A stretch of 64,000 bases of DNA, taken from positions 1-64,000 of the forward strand of contig CAWDAK010000024.1 of the NCBI GenBank assembly GCA_963800255.1, written 5' to 3'. This document shows positions 33,952 through 42,585 of the stretch, piece by piece (position 1 is the stretch's first letter; each line of letters starts with the position of its first letter). Both the position numbers and the translations under genes were made by a program. Below the pieces are notes generated by a model. The model did no database searches. It was given only the letters and a program-made list of their open reading frames with translations, and was not told the DNA's origin. Source of the DNA: DATFVA01 sp963800255 (GTDB lineage: Bacteria > Bacteroidota > Ignavibacteria > Ignavibacteriales > Ignavibacteriaceae).

Positions 33952-35109
33952 TTGAATAATTTTTTTCTTATAATCCTTGACGGGGTGGGTATAGGTGAAT
34001 TACCTGATGCAGCTGATTACGGCGACAGCGGAAGCAATACGCTCAAACATATTTCGGAATTTGAAGAATTAAATCTTCCCAATCTTCAGAAACTAGGGTT
34101 GGGAAATATCCAGCAGTTAAAGGGCATACCTCCTGAATTAAAACCATTAGCTTCCTACGGAAGACTGAATGAAATTTCAAAAGGAAAAGATTCTATTACA
34201 GGACACTGGGAGCTTGGCGGATTATATGTAGATGTTGATTTTTCATATTTTCCTGACGGTTTTCCTGAGGAGATTATTGAGAAGTTTAAGAAACTAACTG
34301 GCTGCCGGGGGGTGCTTGGAAATAAGGCAGCATCCGGAACTGAAATAATGAAAGAACTGGGAGAACAGCATCTGAAGACAGGCTACCCCATAGTTTACAC
34401 TTCAGCTGATTCTGTATTTCAGATAGCTGCACATGAAGAAATAATCCCCCTTGAAAGACTGTATAAAATCTGCAAAATAACGAGAGAACAAGTCTTAACA
34501 GAACCAGTTATGATCGGACGAGTAATAGCGCGGCCCTTTCTGGGAGTACCAGGAAATTTTAAAAGAACAACTAACCGTAAAGACTATTCGCTTGATCCCC
34601 CCCAAAAAACAATTCTCGATATCCTTTTTGAAAATAGTGTTAACACTATTGCTATAGGAAAAATTAACGATCTGTTTAATCACCGCGGTATAAGTCATCC
34701 GCGAAAAACAAAATCAAATGAGGAGGGATGCAGGGAATTGCTGAGGGCATCGAAAGAGTTCTCAGGGAGCTTTATCTTCGCTAACCTCGTTGATTTTGAC
34801 GTTTATTTCGGTCATAGAAACGATCCTGCAGGTTTTGCAGATGCACTTAGAAAATTTGATGATTTTTTACCTGAATTCCTTGATCATCTCGATGGGAGCG
34901 ATGCCGTGATTATCACTGCTGACCACGGAAATGATCCTACCACCAAAAGTACAGATCACAGCCGGGAATATGTCCCCTTACTATTTTATTACATGCCGTC
35001 CAGAATAAAAAACCTTGGTATCCGAAAAACTTATTCTGATGTTGGTAAAACTGTTTCTCATTTCTTTAAGATAAGCAATAACCTCGAAGGTGAAAGCTTT
35101 TTGAAGTAA
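33952..35109 (+). CDS. deoB: Phosphopentomutase
   Basis: 385 residues of the alkaline-phosphatase-like metalloenzyme that interconverts (deoxy)ribose 1-phosphate and 5-phosphate in nucleoside salvage. The N-terminal DGVGIGELPDAADYGDSGSNT, the GKDSITGHWE segment with the phosphorylated residue, and the metal-binding ITADHGNDPT...TDHSREYVPLL are visible. Length is typical. The start is TTG without an obvious ribosome-binding site. The next genes encode microcompartment vertex proteins, which may be relevant because deoxyribose 5-phosphate feeds aldehyde-producing aldolase pathways. Confidence 0.93.
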   Translation: MNNFFLIILDGVGIGELPDAADYGDSGSNTLKHISEFEELNLPNLQKLGLGNIQQLKGIPPELKPLASYGRLNEISKGKDSITGHWELGGLYVDVDFSYFPDGFPEEIIEKFKKLTGCRGVLGNKAASGTEIMKELGEQHLKTGYPIVYTSADSVFQIAAHEEIIPLERLYKICKITREQVLTEPVMIGRVIARPFLGVPGNFKRTTNRKDYSLDPPQKTILDILFENSVNTIAIGKINDLFNHRGISHPRKTKSNEEGCRELLRASKEFSGSFIFANLVDFDVYFGHRNDPAGFADALRKFDDFLPEFLDHLDGSDAVIITADHGNDPTTKSTDHSREYVPLLFYYMPSRIKNLGIRKTYSDVGKTVSHFFKISNNLEGESFLK

Positions 35110-35165
35110 TGTCGGAATCTGAAGTTTTATTAATCACACATACATATTAAAACTCAAATCTTGCA

Positions 35166-35197
35166 ATTGTATTTATTATAAATGAAAAGTATATTAA
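35166..35197 (+). promoter_or_regulatory. Weak candidate promoter upstream of the microcompartment vertex genes
   Basis: aTTG (35166-35169), a 20-nt spacer, then TATATTAA (35190-35197). Spacing matches the other promoters in this window, but the -7 element lacks the final T-G. It lies 43 nt before the ATG at 35241. Confidence 0.35.
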
Positions 35198-35240
35198 GCC
35201 AGTTTATTACAGCATTTGAATTACAAGGATAGGATAATAA

Positions 35241-35537
35241 ATGTTTTTAGGAAAAGTTATCGGAACTGTCTGGTCAACCAGGAAAGATGAAAATCTGGTT
35301 GGCGCTAAATTTCTTATAGTAAGGCAGCTGGATCTTGATATGAATGAAAAAGAAAATTTTGTCGTTGCTGTCGATAGTGTAGGAGCCGGTGAAGGGGAGA
35401 TAGTTCTTGTTGCTACCGGAAGTTCCTCCAGGCAAACCGAATTCACTAAAAATAAACCAGTTGATGCTGTAATAATGGCAATTGTTGATAAACTTGACGT
35501 CGCTCTTAAAGAATACCTTTCGAATCAGGAAGCATAA
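35241..35537 (+). CDS. EutN/CcmL-type microcompartment vertex protein (first copy)
   Basis: 98 residues, a single pentamer-forming BMC-P domain. It has the family landmarks MFLGKVIGTVWSTRK at the start, AVDSVGAGEGE in the middle and PVDAVIMAIVDKLD near the end. Such pentamers cap the vertices of bacterial microcompartment shells. An aggata/aggat sequence precedes the ATG. A second copy follows 60 nt later. No BMC-H or BMC-T hexamer gene and no signature enzyme apart from deoB is visible in the window, so this is an orphan or satellite locus here. Confidence 0.9.
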   Translation: MFLGKVIGTVWSTRKDENLVGAKFLIVRQLDLDMNEKENFVVAVDSVGAGEGEIVLVATGSSSRQTEFTKNKPVDAVIMAIVDKLDVALKEYLSNQEA

Positions 35538-35597
35538 TAGAACTCAATATTTAAGGATAACTAAACCAGCCTCAATATTAACGAAATGGTATAATAA

Positions 35598-35861
35598 TTG
35601 TTCCTAGGAAAAGTAATTGGAAACATATGGGCAACCAGGAAATACAGTGCCCTTAACAACTTTAAGCTGATGTTCGTTCAGCCGATAAATTCTGAGAATA
35701 AGAATACCGGTGAACCGATTGTTGCAGTTGATACGGTTGGAGCCGGTCCCGGGGAGACAATAATTTACATAACCGCTTCAGAAGCAGTAATACCACTGCC
35801 GGTAGATATGGCCCCGGTAGATGCGTCTATTGTCGGTATTGTCGATACTATTAACCCATAA
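35598..35861 (+). CDS. EutN/CcmL-type microcompartment vertex protein (second copy)
   Basis: 87 residues, a paralogue of the preceding protein with FLGKVIGNIWATRK, AVDTVGAGPGE and PVDASIVGIVDT. It diverges in the middle (an N-N-F-K-L-M stretch and a longer tip loop without the GSSAR-type arginine). The start is TTG; no ATG produces the family-typical N-terminus. It ends 18 nt before the sigma-factor gene and is probably co-transcribed with it. Function beyond vertex formation is not known. Confidence 0.88.
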   Translation: MFLGKVIGNIWATRKYSALNNFKLMFVQPINSENKNTGEPIVAVDTVGAGPGETIIYITASEAVIPLPVDMAPVDASIVGIVDTINP

Positions 35862-35879
35862 TTATCGGGAGATTTTGTT

Positions 35880-36734
35880 GTGAGGATAACAAAACAGTTT
35901 ACCAATCGTGAAAGCCAGTCGCTTGATAAATATCTTCAGGAAATAGGACGGGTGGATCTTCTGACCCCAGAACTGGAAATTGAGTTGGCAATCAAAATCA
36001 GGAACGGGGATCATGCGGCTTTGGAGCGACTTACGAAAGCTAACTTAAGATTTGTAGTTAGTGTAGCTAAACAATACCAGAACCAGGGTCTCACTTTAGG
36101 CGATCTTATAAATGAAGGCAACCTGGGTTTAATTAAGGCAGCCAAAAGATTCGATGAAACAAGGGGCTTCAAATTCATCTCTTATGCTGTCTGGTGGATC
36201 CGTCAGTCTATTCTCCAGGCTCTCGCAGAACAATCGCGAATTGTACGCCTCCCTCTGAACCGTGTGGGAGCGCTGAACAAAATTGGTAAAGCATATAGTA
36301 ACCTTGAACAGGAATTTGAAAGAGAACCGAGCGCACTGGAATTAGCCCAGGAACTCGATATGGATGTTAACGAGGTTTCGGATAATCTTAAAATTGCCGG
36401 CAGGCATGTTTCAATGGACGCTCCTTTCGCCCAGGGTGAAGAAAACCGTTTGCTTGATGTAATTGAGGATGATCAGCAGCCTTCACCAGATTATATCCTT
36501 ATGAATGAATCTCTGAAGAGCGAGATCCAGAGAGCGCTGTCAACTTTATCTAACAGAGAGGCAGAAGTTATTAAACTTTATTTCGGACTAAATAAGGAGC
36601 ATTCGATGACGCTTGAAGAGATAGGTGAACGGTTCAACCTTACCCGAGAAAGGGTCAGGCAGATAAAAGAGAAAGCTATTCGACGGCTCAGACATGCTTC
36701 CAGAAGTAAAAACCTTAAAACTTATCTTGGCTGA
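35880..36734 (+). CDS. rpoD: Primary RNA polymerase sigma factor, short Bacteroidota-type
   Basis: 284 residues. It begins MRITKQFTNRESQSLDKYLQEIG (region 1.2) with no region 1.1 and no large non-conserved insert. Region 2 has DLINEGNLGLIKAAKRFD and the -10-recognition helix with YAVWWIRQSI. Region 3 follows, and region 4 ends in the helix-turn-helix FNLTRERVRQIKEKAIRRLR. This is the size and layout of the housekeeping sigma of Bacteroidota/Chlorobiota. The start is GTG. It lies 18 nt after a microcompartment gene and 3 nt before an NlpC/P60 lipoprotein gene. Confidence 0.94.
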   Translation: MRITKQFTNRESQSLDKYLQEIGRVDLLTPELEIELAIKIRNGDHAALERLTKANLRFVVSVAKQYQNQGLTLGDLINEGNLGLIKAAKRFDETRGFKFISYAVWWIRQSILQALAEQSRIVRLPLNRVGALNKIGKAYSNLEQEFEREPSALELAQELDMDVNEVSDNLKIAGRHVSMDAPFAQGEENRLLDVIEDDQQPSPDYILMNESLKSEIQRALSTLSNREAEVIKLYFGLNKEHSMTLEEIGERFNLTRERVRQIKEKAIRRLRHASRSKNLKTYLG

Positions 36735-36737
36735 TTA

Positions 36738-37418
36738 ATGTCCCCACTCACCAAAAAATGTATCCTTATTCTCTTTTTCCTCTCTGCTGCAGCTGTTTAT
36801 ACAGGATGTTCAACGTCATCTTATTCATCCAGGTACGAAACAGATAAAAAAGGAGAAGAAGCTGCAGAACACCAGCGTTTTTCTGATAATGAAAGTTATA
36901 TCGCTTCGTCTGATTCCTTAACGGAAGAGGATGATGAAATTCCTGATGACCAGGGAATTGATATAACCGCTGTTATGAATCAGCTTAAATCGGAAAATAC
37001 AACTACCGATATAAATGCTGATAATGGTACGACTAAGGAAAGAATGCTGATGGAGATCATCAAGTATCTGAATACCCCCTATAAATACGGGGGCAATTCA
37101 ACAAATGGAATTGATTGTTCCGCCTTCACCCAGACGGTATTTCATAATGTTTTATCCCTCGATCTGAATAGATCTGCAAGAGAGCAGTATGGCCAGGGAA
37201 TGGAAATTGACAACCGAGAAAAACTTAAATTCGGAGATCTTGTTTTTTTTAATACACGTAGGAGAGTTCGTCCCGGCCATGTTGGTATTTATATAGGCGA
37301 TAACCTGTTTGCCCACGCAAGTTCAAGGAATGGAGTGATTGTCTCTTCATTGGACCAGGATTATTACTCAAAACGGTTTATGGGAGGGAGAAGGATAGAA
37401 CAGGATGGTGTATTTTAG
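36738..37418 (+). CDS. NlpC/P60-family lipoprotein (peptidoglycan endopeptidase)
   Basis: 226 residues. A signal sequence ends at a lipobox-like VYTGC, with lipidated Cys24. A low-complexity acidic linker (30-100) leads to a C-terminal NlpC/P60 domain (about 103-222). The catalytic Cys127 (in GIDCSAF), His181 (in PGHVGIY) and third residue His193 (in FAHASS) are all present, so it should be an active cell-wall D,L-endopeptidase on the periplasmic or outer face. Only 3 nt separate it from the sigma gene. Confidence 0.9.
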   Translation: MSPLTKKCILILFFLSAAAVYTGCSTSSYSSRYETDKKGEEAAEHQRFSDNESYIASSDSLTEEDDEIPDDQGIDITAVMNQLKSENTTTDINADNGTTKERMLMEIIKYLNTPYKYGGNSTNGIDCSAFTQTVFHNVLSLDLNRSAREQYGQGMEIDNREKLKFGDLVFFNTRRRVRPGHVGIYIGDNLFAHASSRNGVIVSSLDQDYYSKRFMGGRRIEQDGVF

Positions 37419-37527
37419 CCCAAGTCACATTTATTATACTGCTACTTCAGGAAAATTTATTAACTTATCCGCCTTATAACTTTAATTTAAGATTATTTTG
37501 ATTTTTAAATCCTATTCCGGAAAGCTA

Positions 37528-38388
37528 ATGAGACTGCACTTATCTATCCTTTTTATTTCGATATTATTTTTTTCTGGTTCGGCTTTTCCCGGCAACCCCG
37601 GAAATTTAAACGGAGATTCTCTAAACGCCGCCCGTCTTTCTCCTTTTCCTTACGAACTTATCGAATACGACATCAACAAAAGTTTAAGTGACGGTTGGGA
37701 TATCCTTAAAGCTCCGGCTCACTTCACAGGGGCAGAATGGACTGTAACAGGAATAATTCTTGGCGGTACAGCGGTTTCAATGACTTTAGATAAAAATGTA
37801 CGAAAGCTTGTACGAAGAAACCAGACAACCACCTTGGATGATGTTACGAAAGTTGGGCAATTCTATGGTAAGGTTTTTCCTGCCGCCTCTCTTTCGGCAG
37901 GAATATATGCTGCAGGATTAATTTTTAATGACCGTTCGGTTTCACTAACAGGACGGCTTCTGGCTGAATCACTTCTATACGCCGGTACTATCAATTTGCT
38001 TCTGAAAGTATTGTTGTCGCGAAGCCGGCCATATTTAAATCAGGGAAATACAAACTTCGGAAATTATAATTTCACTTTTGATTACTACTCGATGCCTTCA
38101 GGACATTCAACGGTTGCGTTTACAATTTCCACGGTACTGGCTGAAAGAATTAATAATATCTATGCAACAATTGGATTATACGGGCTTGCGGCACTCACAG
38201 CTTACCAGAGAGTTTATTCTGATAATCACTGGATTTCTGATACTATCCTCGGGGCAGCAATAGGAGTTGTTATAAGCAGGGCAGTGGTAAAACTGAATCA
38301 ATCTGATCCTTACGAAAACGATATTCCTGAAATAACTGCATTCCCCATAAACGGGGGATATGGTGTGGGATTAAAATTTCATTTTTAA
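37528..38388 (+). CDS. PAP2-superfamily membrane phosphatase with N-terminal signal sequence
   Basis: 286 residues from the ATG at 37528. A longer TTG start at 37498 is possible, but the ATG puts the signal peptide (MRLHLSILFISILFFSGSAF) at the N-terminus. The three acid-phosphatase motifs are present: K-x6-RP in KVLLSRSRPYLNQG, PSGHS, and SR/YQR-x5-H-x3-D in YQRVYSDNHWISD. Family members act on lipid phosphates such as undecaprenyl pyrophosphate or phosphatidate; the substrate here is not known. Confidence 0.88.
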   Translation: MRLHLSILFISILFFSGSAFPGNPGNLNGDSLNAARLSPFPYELIEYDINKSLSDGWDILKAPAHFTGAEWTVTGIILGGTAVSMTLDKNVRKLVRRNQTTTLDDVTKVGQFYGKVFPAASLSAGIYAAGLIFNDRSVSLTGRLLAESLLYAGTINLLLKVLLSRSRPYLNQGNTNFGNYNFTFDYYSMPSGHSTVAFTISTVLAERINNIYATIGLYGLAALTAYQRVYSDNHWISDTILGAAIGVVISRAVVKLNQSDPYENDIPEITAFPINGGYGVGLKFHF

Positions 38389-38469
38389 TCGCGGACATAT
38401 CAAAAAAATCCTATTCTATTTAGAACCTGCCAAAGGACTCTTTTAATTTCAAGAGCAATTTTAGCTATC

Positions 38470-41400
38470 TCAGCTGCAGCCGGAAGTTGATCCGCAGGTC
38501 ATACACTTAAGACAAGTTCCGTTTCTAACCATTGTCATACTCTGGCATTCAGTACAAATATCCCCGGTATACCCGGCTTCAATAGCACGTCTTACCTTTG
38601 AAGTAATACTATTGCTTACCTGGGCAAAACCTTCAGTACGTTTAGCAAACTTATTTTCCTTGGAGGGATAAGTATATTCATATGATCCGTTATGCTTCTC
38701 AAGCTCAACCAGTCTCTCACTTACAACTTCTTCGCTTTCAAACTCAGGTTCAATAACTTTTTTTACAATACTGTGTGAGGTTTTTGTTTTTACTTCTTCA
38801 TCTGCATGTGATAGATCATTTCGGCCAAGATAACTAACTGCAAGTTCACGGAAAATATAGTCTATTACAGAAGTAGCCATTTTAATTTTATCATTTCCTG
38901 AAACGATACCGCTTGGTTCAAAACGAGTAAAAACGAAAGCGTCAACAAATTCTTCAAGAGGCACACCATGCTGAAGTCCTAGTGAGATAGAGATAGCGAA
39001 ACAATTTAGAAGACTTCTGAATGCGGCTCCTTCACGGTGCATGTCTATAAATATTTCTCCAAGCTGCCCGTTATCATATTCACCTGTCCTGATGTAAACT
39101 GATTGTCCGTTAATCTTTGCTTTCTGAGTATAACCGGTTCTTCTATCAGGTAGTCTTCTTCTTTTAGCAATATATCTGTGAATGATCTTTTCAGCTACTT
39201 TGATGATATCATTGTTTTCCTTATCCTCAAGTAGTGCCTCCAGTTCTTCGTCACTAACTGAGTTAAGTGGCTGGGAGAGCTTGGAACCGTCACGATATAG
39301 GGCATTAGCCTTAATCCCGAGCTTCCATGACTGGGTATAGGCATCTTTAATATCTTCCACACTGGCCTGGTTAGGCAGGTTAATTGTTTTTGAAATAGCA
39401 CCCGATATGAAAGGTTGTGCTGATGCCATCATTCTGATATGAGCTATAGAACGGATAAATCGTGTTCCTTTTTTGCCGCATTTATTTGCACAATCAAAAA
39501 CAGGGTAGTGCTCATGTTTAAGGAACGGTGCTCCTTCTACAGTCATTGTTCCGCATATATAATCATTCGCCGATGCTATTTCCTGCTTGGAAAATCCCAA
39601 TGTGGTAAGTAGATTGAAATCATATGAATCAATTTCCTCTTCCGGAATGTTAAGTTTCTTTGTAAGGAAGTCCATTCCAAGAGTAAATTTATTGAAGGCA
39701 AAACTTAACTCGAAAACTGAAGGAAGTGCCTTTTCAATTTTAGCAAGACCCTCATCTGTAAAACCTTTAGCTTTAAGAGATTCGTGATTTATATAAGGAC
39801 AACCTTCAAGAGATCCCGAGCCTTTAGCATATTTAACGATCTCATTTATCTGATCTTTATTGTATCCGAGACGTTCAAGTGCAGGAGGAATTGATTGATT
39901 AATAATCTTGAAGTAGCCCCCGCCTGCAAGCTTTTTGAATTTGACCAGTGCAAAATCTGGTTCTACACCCGTGGTATCGCAGTCCATTACAAGACCTATG
40001 GTACCCGTAGGAGCAATTACTGTAACCTGTGCATTCCTGAAGCCATACTGGGTACCCATCTCAAGAGCAAGATCGGCATCCTCCCGTGCTGCTTTAAGCA
40101 GGTCTGAGGGACAATGCTTGGGGTTAATACCCACCGGATATGTGGATAGACCTTCATATTCTTCGTGTGGGACATTATAGGCTGCCCTGCGGTGGTTCCT
40201 GATCACCCTCAGCATTGCTTCCTTATTCTTTTCATACTTGCTGAAAGGACCGGCTTCTTTAGCCATCTCTGCAGAAGCTGCATATGAAGTCATATGCATT
40301 ATTGCGGTTAATGCTCCGCAGATAGCAAAACCTTCGTTGCTGTCATAAGGAATTCCCTGAAGCATTAATAAAGATCCCAGGTTTGCATAACCAAGACCAA
40401 GAGTACGGAAGTCGTAGCTCAGCTGTGCAATTTCCTTGCTCGGAAATTGAGCCATAAGCACGCTTATTTCAAGTACTATTGTCCACAACCTTACCGCGTG
40501 GCGGTATGGATCGATTGAAAACTTTTTTGACTGCGGATCGTAAAATTTTACAAGGTTAAGCGAGGCAAGGTTACAGGCAGTATCATCCAGAAACATATAT
40601 TCACTGCATGGATTTGATGCTTTTATTTCACCATCATTAGGACAAGTATGCCATTCGTTAATAGTAGTGTGAAACTGTATTCCCGGATCTGCACAGGACC
40701 ATGCTGCATAACTGATATCTTCAAATAAATCACGGGCTTTTAAAGTTTTGCATGGTTTTGGAGTACGACTCTCCTTTTTTGCACTTTTCTTTTCTGTTCT
40801 CCAGTAAAGATTCCAGTCGCCGTCATTTTGAACAGCTTCCATAAATTTATTTGTAACTCTTATAGAATTATTCGAATTCTGTCCTGATACAGTAGCATAA
40901 GCATCCGAATTCCAGTCGACATCATATACTGGGAACTCAATTGATTTGAACCCAAGCCGGGCAAGATGAATTACTCTCTCGATATAATTGTTAGGGATTT
41001 GCGCTCTACGGGCTTCAAGCACGGCATGTTTAAGTTTCTTGTTAAAATTCTTATTGAAACGGTCATTCTCAGGATGTTCATCATAGCAGGCTTTAATAAT
41101 AGCATTCAGATGATAATTACAAAGCTTTGAGCCGGCTACAAGTGCAGCAACCTTCTGCTCTTCGGTAACCTTCCAGTTGATATATTCTTCTATATCAGGG
41201 TGATCTAGATCCAGAGTCACCATTTTGGCCGCCCGGCGAGTTGTTCCGCCTGATTTAATTGCCCCGGCAGACCGGTCGCCAATTTTAAGGAATGACATTA
41301 GTCCCGAGGATTTGCCGCCGCCACTTAGGGGTTCATTTGAACCTCTTATTTCAGAAAAATTAGATCCGGTACCTGAACCGTATTTAAAAAGTCTTGCTTC

Positions 41401-42060
41401 GCGAACCCAGAGGTCCATTATACCACCATTATTCACAAGGTCATCGCTTACAGACTGGATAAAGCAGGCATGTGGCTGAGGGTGAGTGTAAGCATCAGAG
41501 GAAGCCGTGAGTTCGCCGGTTTTGGAATCCACATAATAGTGACCCTGTGAAGGACCCGTAATTCCGTAAGCCCAGTTCAGTCCGGTATTAAACCATTGAG
41601 GACTATTAGGAGCTGCCATCTGATTGGCCAGCATATACATCATCTCATCATAAAAAGCTTTCGCATCCTCTTCGCTATCAAAGTAATTTGCCTGCCATCC
41701 CCAGTAGGTCCAGTTTCCCGCTAACCTGTGAAAAACCTGCCTGGCATCAGTTTCTGAAGAATACCTCTCTTTCGCCGGCAGCTGCTCAAGTTTATCCTGA
41801 TCAGCTTTAGAAGCCTGTAGCCATACAGGCACGCCCTTTTCTCTAACTTTTTTTAGTAATTTGGGAACACCTGCCTTACGAAAATATTTTTGTGCTATTA
41901 TATCAGTTGCTACCTGCGACCAGTTAGATGGCACGTGTACATCTTCCATATGAAATACTATTGATCCATCTGGGTTCTTTATCTCACTGATTCTCCTGAC
42001 AAAATCAAATGAGGATAAAGGATCTTCTCCAGCTGAAGTAAACAATCTTTTAATCTGCAT
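38470..42060 (-). CDS. nrdJ: Adenosylcobalamin-dependent (class II) ribonucleotide reductase
   Basis: 1196 residues. It reduces ribonucleotides to deoxyribonucleotides using a B12-generated radical. The NPCSE motif with radical-site Cys485 and the NSPQWFNTGL and QPHACFIQS segments identify the large NrdJ family. A C-terminal domain ends in a Cys-rich zinc-ribbon-like tail (CTECQSMTMV, then CLKCMTCGSTSGCS) that probably relays electrons. It starts with ATG behind a gggag site. No cobalamin riboswitch or NrdR-box pair was recognised upstream. No class I or III reductase is seen in the window. Confidence 0.95.
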   Translation of the reverse strand: MQIKRLFTSAGEDPLSSFDFVRRISEIKNPDGSIVFHMEDVHVPSNWSQVATDIIAQKYFRKAGVPKLLKKVREKGVPVWLQASKADQDKLEQLPAKERYSSETDARQVFHRLAGNWTYWGWQANYFDSEEDAKAFYDEMMYMLANQMAAPNSPQWFNTGLNWAYGITGPSQGHYYVDSKTGELTASSDAYTHPQPHACFIQSVSDDLVNNGGIMDLWVREARLFKYGSGTGSNFSEIRGSNEPLSGGGKSSGLMSFLKIGDRSAGAIKSGGTTRRAAKMVTLDLDHPDIEEYINWKVTEEQKVAALVAGSKLCNYHLNAIIKACYDEHPENDRFNKNFNKKLKHAVLEARRAQIPNNYIERVIHLARLGFKSIEFPVYDVDWNSDAYATVSGQNSNNSIRVTNKFMEAVQNDGDWNLYWRTEKKSAKKESRTPKPCKTLKARDLFEDISYAAWSCADPGIQFHTTINEWHTCPNDGEIKASNPCSEYMFLDDTACNLASLNLVKFYDPQSKKFSIDPYRHAVRLWTIVLEISVLMAQFPSKEIAQLSYDFRTLGLGYANLGSLLMLQGIPYDSNEGFAICGALTAIMHMTSYAASAEMAKEAGPFSKYEKNKEAMLRVIRNHRRAAYNVPHEEYEGLSTYPVGINPKHCPSDLLKAAREDADLALEMGTQYGFRNAQVTVIAPTGTIGLVMDCDTTGVEPDFALVKFKKLAGGGYFKIINQSIPPALERLGYNKDQINEIVKYAKGSGSLEGCPYINHESLKAKGFTDEGLAKIEKALPSVFELSFAFNKFTLGMDFLTKKLNIPEEEIDSYDFNLLTTLGFSKQEIASANDYICGTMTVEGAPFLKHEHYPVFDCANKCGKKGTRFIRSIAHIRMMASAQPFISGAISKTINLPNQASVEDIKDAYTQSWKLGIKANALYRDGSKLSQPLNSVSDEELEALLEDKENNDIIKVAEKIIHRYIAKRRRLPDRRTGYTQKAKINGQSVYIRTGEYDNGQLGEIFIDMHREGAAFRSLLNCFAISISLGLQHGVPLEEFVDAFVFTRFEPSGIVSGNDKIKMATSVIDYIFRELAVSYLGRNDLSHADEEVKTKTSHSIVKKVIEPEFESEEVVSERLVELEKHNGSYEYTYPSKENKFAKRTEGFAQVSNSITSKVRRAIEAGYTGDICTECQSMTMVRNGTCLKCMTCGSTSGCS

Positions 42061-42585
42061 TAATTACTCCCGGGCTTAATGTTAATTTTTTCGTAAGGTT
42101 AATTTTCTTTTCTGAAATGTGAATGAGCTGTTCATTAAAAGAGATGTTACTATCGTTTGAATAAATCTTCAGGATATATTTTATTAAAATATTGTCTTTC
42201 ATTTAGGATAATTTGGATTGAAAGTTTTTGTTGCGACTGAACAGAAACTAAAAAATTTTTTTCTGAAAGGAAATAATCAGGAGGAAAAAAATTTTTTAAT
42301 GAACTCATCTTTATGTACAAACATTATCATATTTTTTTACAAAAACAAAAAAGAAATTTTATCAATTTATTTGCTTCTTAACCTGCTTTTTTTACTGCAC
42401 TGTAAATAAAGGTTACGTAATTTATTATTATCATTTCAAATCCTGATTTTAAGTTAATAAAAGATGACCTGAACGCTAGTGTGATATTTTGACCGTTCAT
42501 AATAATACCGTGATTCATGTATATTAGTTTTTTATTTTTAATCCTGTGATTCATCTATGTTTTTAATCACACTGCAGGAGATAAA
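42061..42585. other. Divergent intergenic region between nrdJ and the ABC exporter
   Basis: 525 bp, AT-rich. A 63-codon open frame at 42218-42409 has no ribosome-binding site and low-complexity content, so I do not call it a gene. The right part holds a 13-bp near-identical direct repeat and a 7-bp inverted repeat (see separate entry). Nothing recognisable was seen in the rest; no riboswitch was identified. Confidence 0.5.
42510..42571 (+). promoter_or_regulatory. Direct repeat and dyad upstream of the ABC exporter (candidate operator)
   Basis: gtgattcatgtat (42510-42522) recurs as gtgattcatctat (42546-42558), 12 of 13 bases identical, with starts 36 bp apart. The second copy overlaps an inverted repeat tgtgatt (42545-42551) / aatcaca (42565-42571). 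The block ends 14 nt before the TTG start at 42586, where a repressor could act. The spacing does not fit a CRP/FNR site. Confidence 0.35.

Noticed and set aside
33947..33954. A TAATTTTG element matching TAnnTTTG at the deoB start
   Set aside because: It overlaps the TTG start codon and has no TTTG 19-21 nt upstream; transcription starting there would begin inside the gene.
42218..42409. A 63-codon frame between nrdJ and the ABC exporter
   Set aside because: No ribosome-binding site, low-complexity AT-rich content with Phe/Leu/Lys runs, and no recognisable motif.
42545..42571. A CRP/FNR-type site, since TGTGA and TCACA half-sites occur
   Set aside because: The half-sites are 17 nt apart rather than the 4-6 nt needed.
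42061..42585. A cobalamin riboswitch or NrdR box upstream of the B12-dependent reductase
   Set aside because: No B12-box-like core or paired NrdR boxes were recognised by eye; a covariance search would be decisive.
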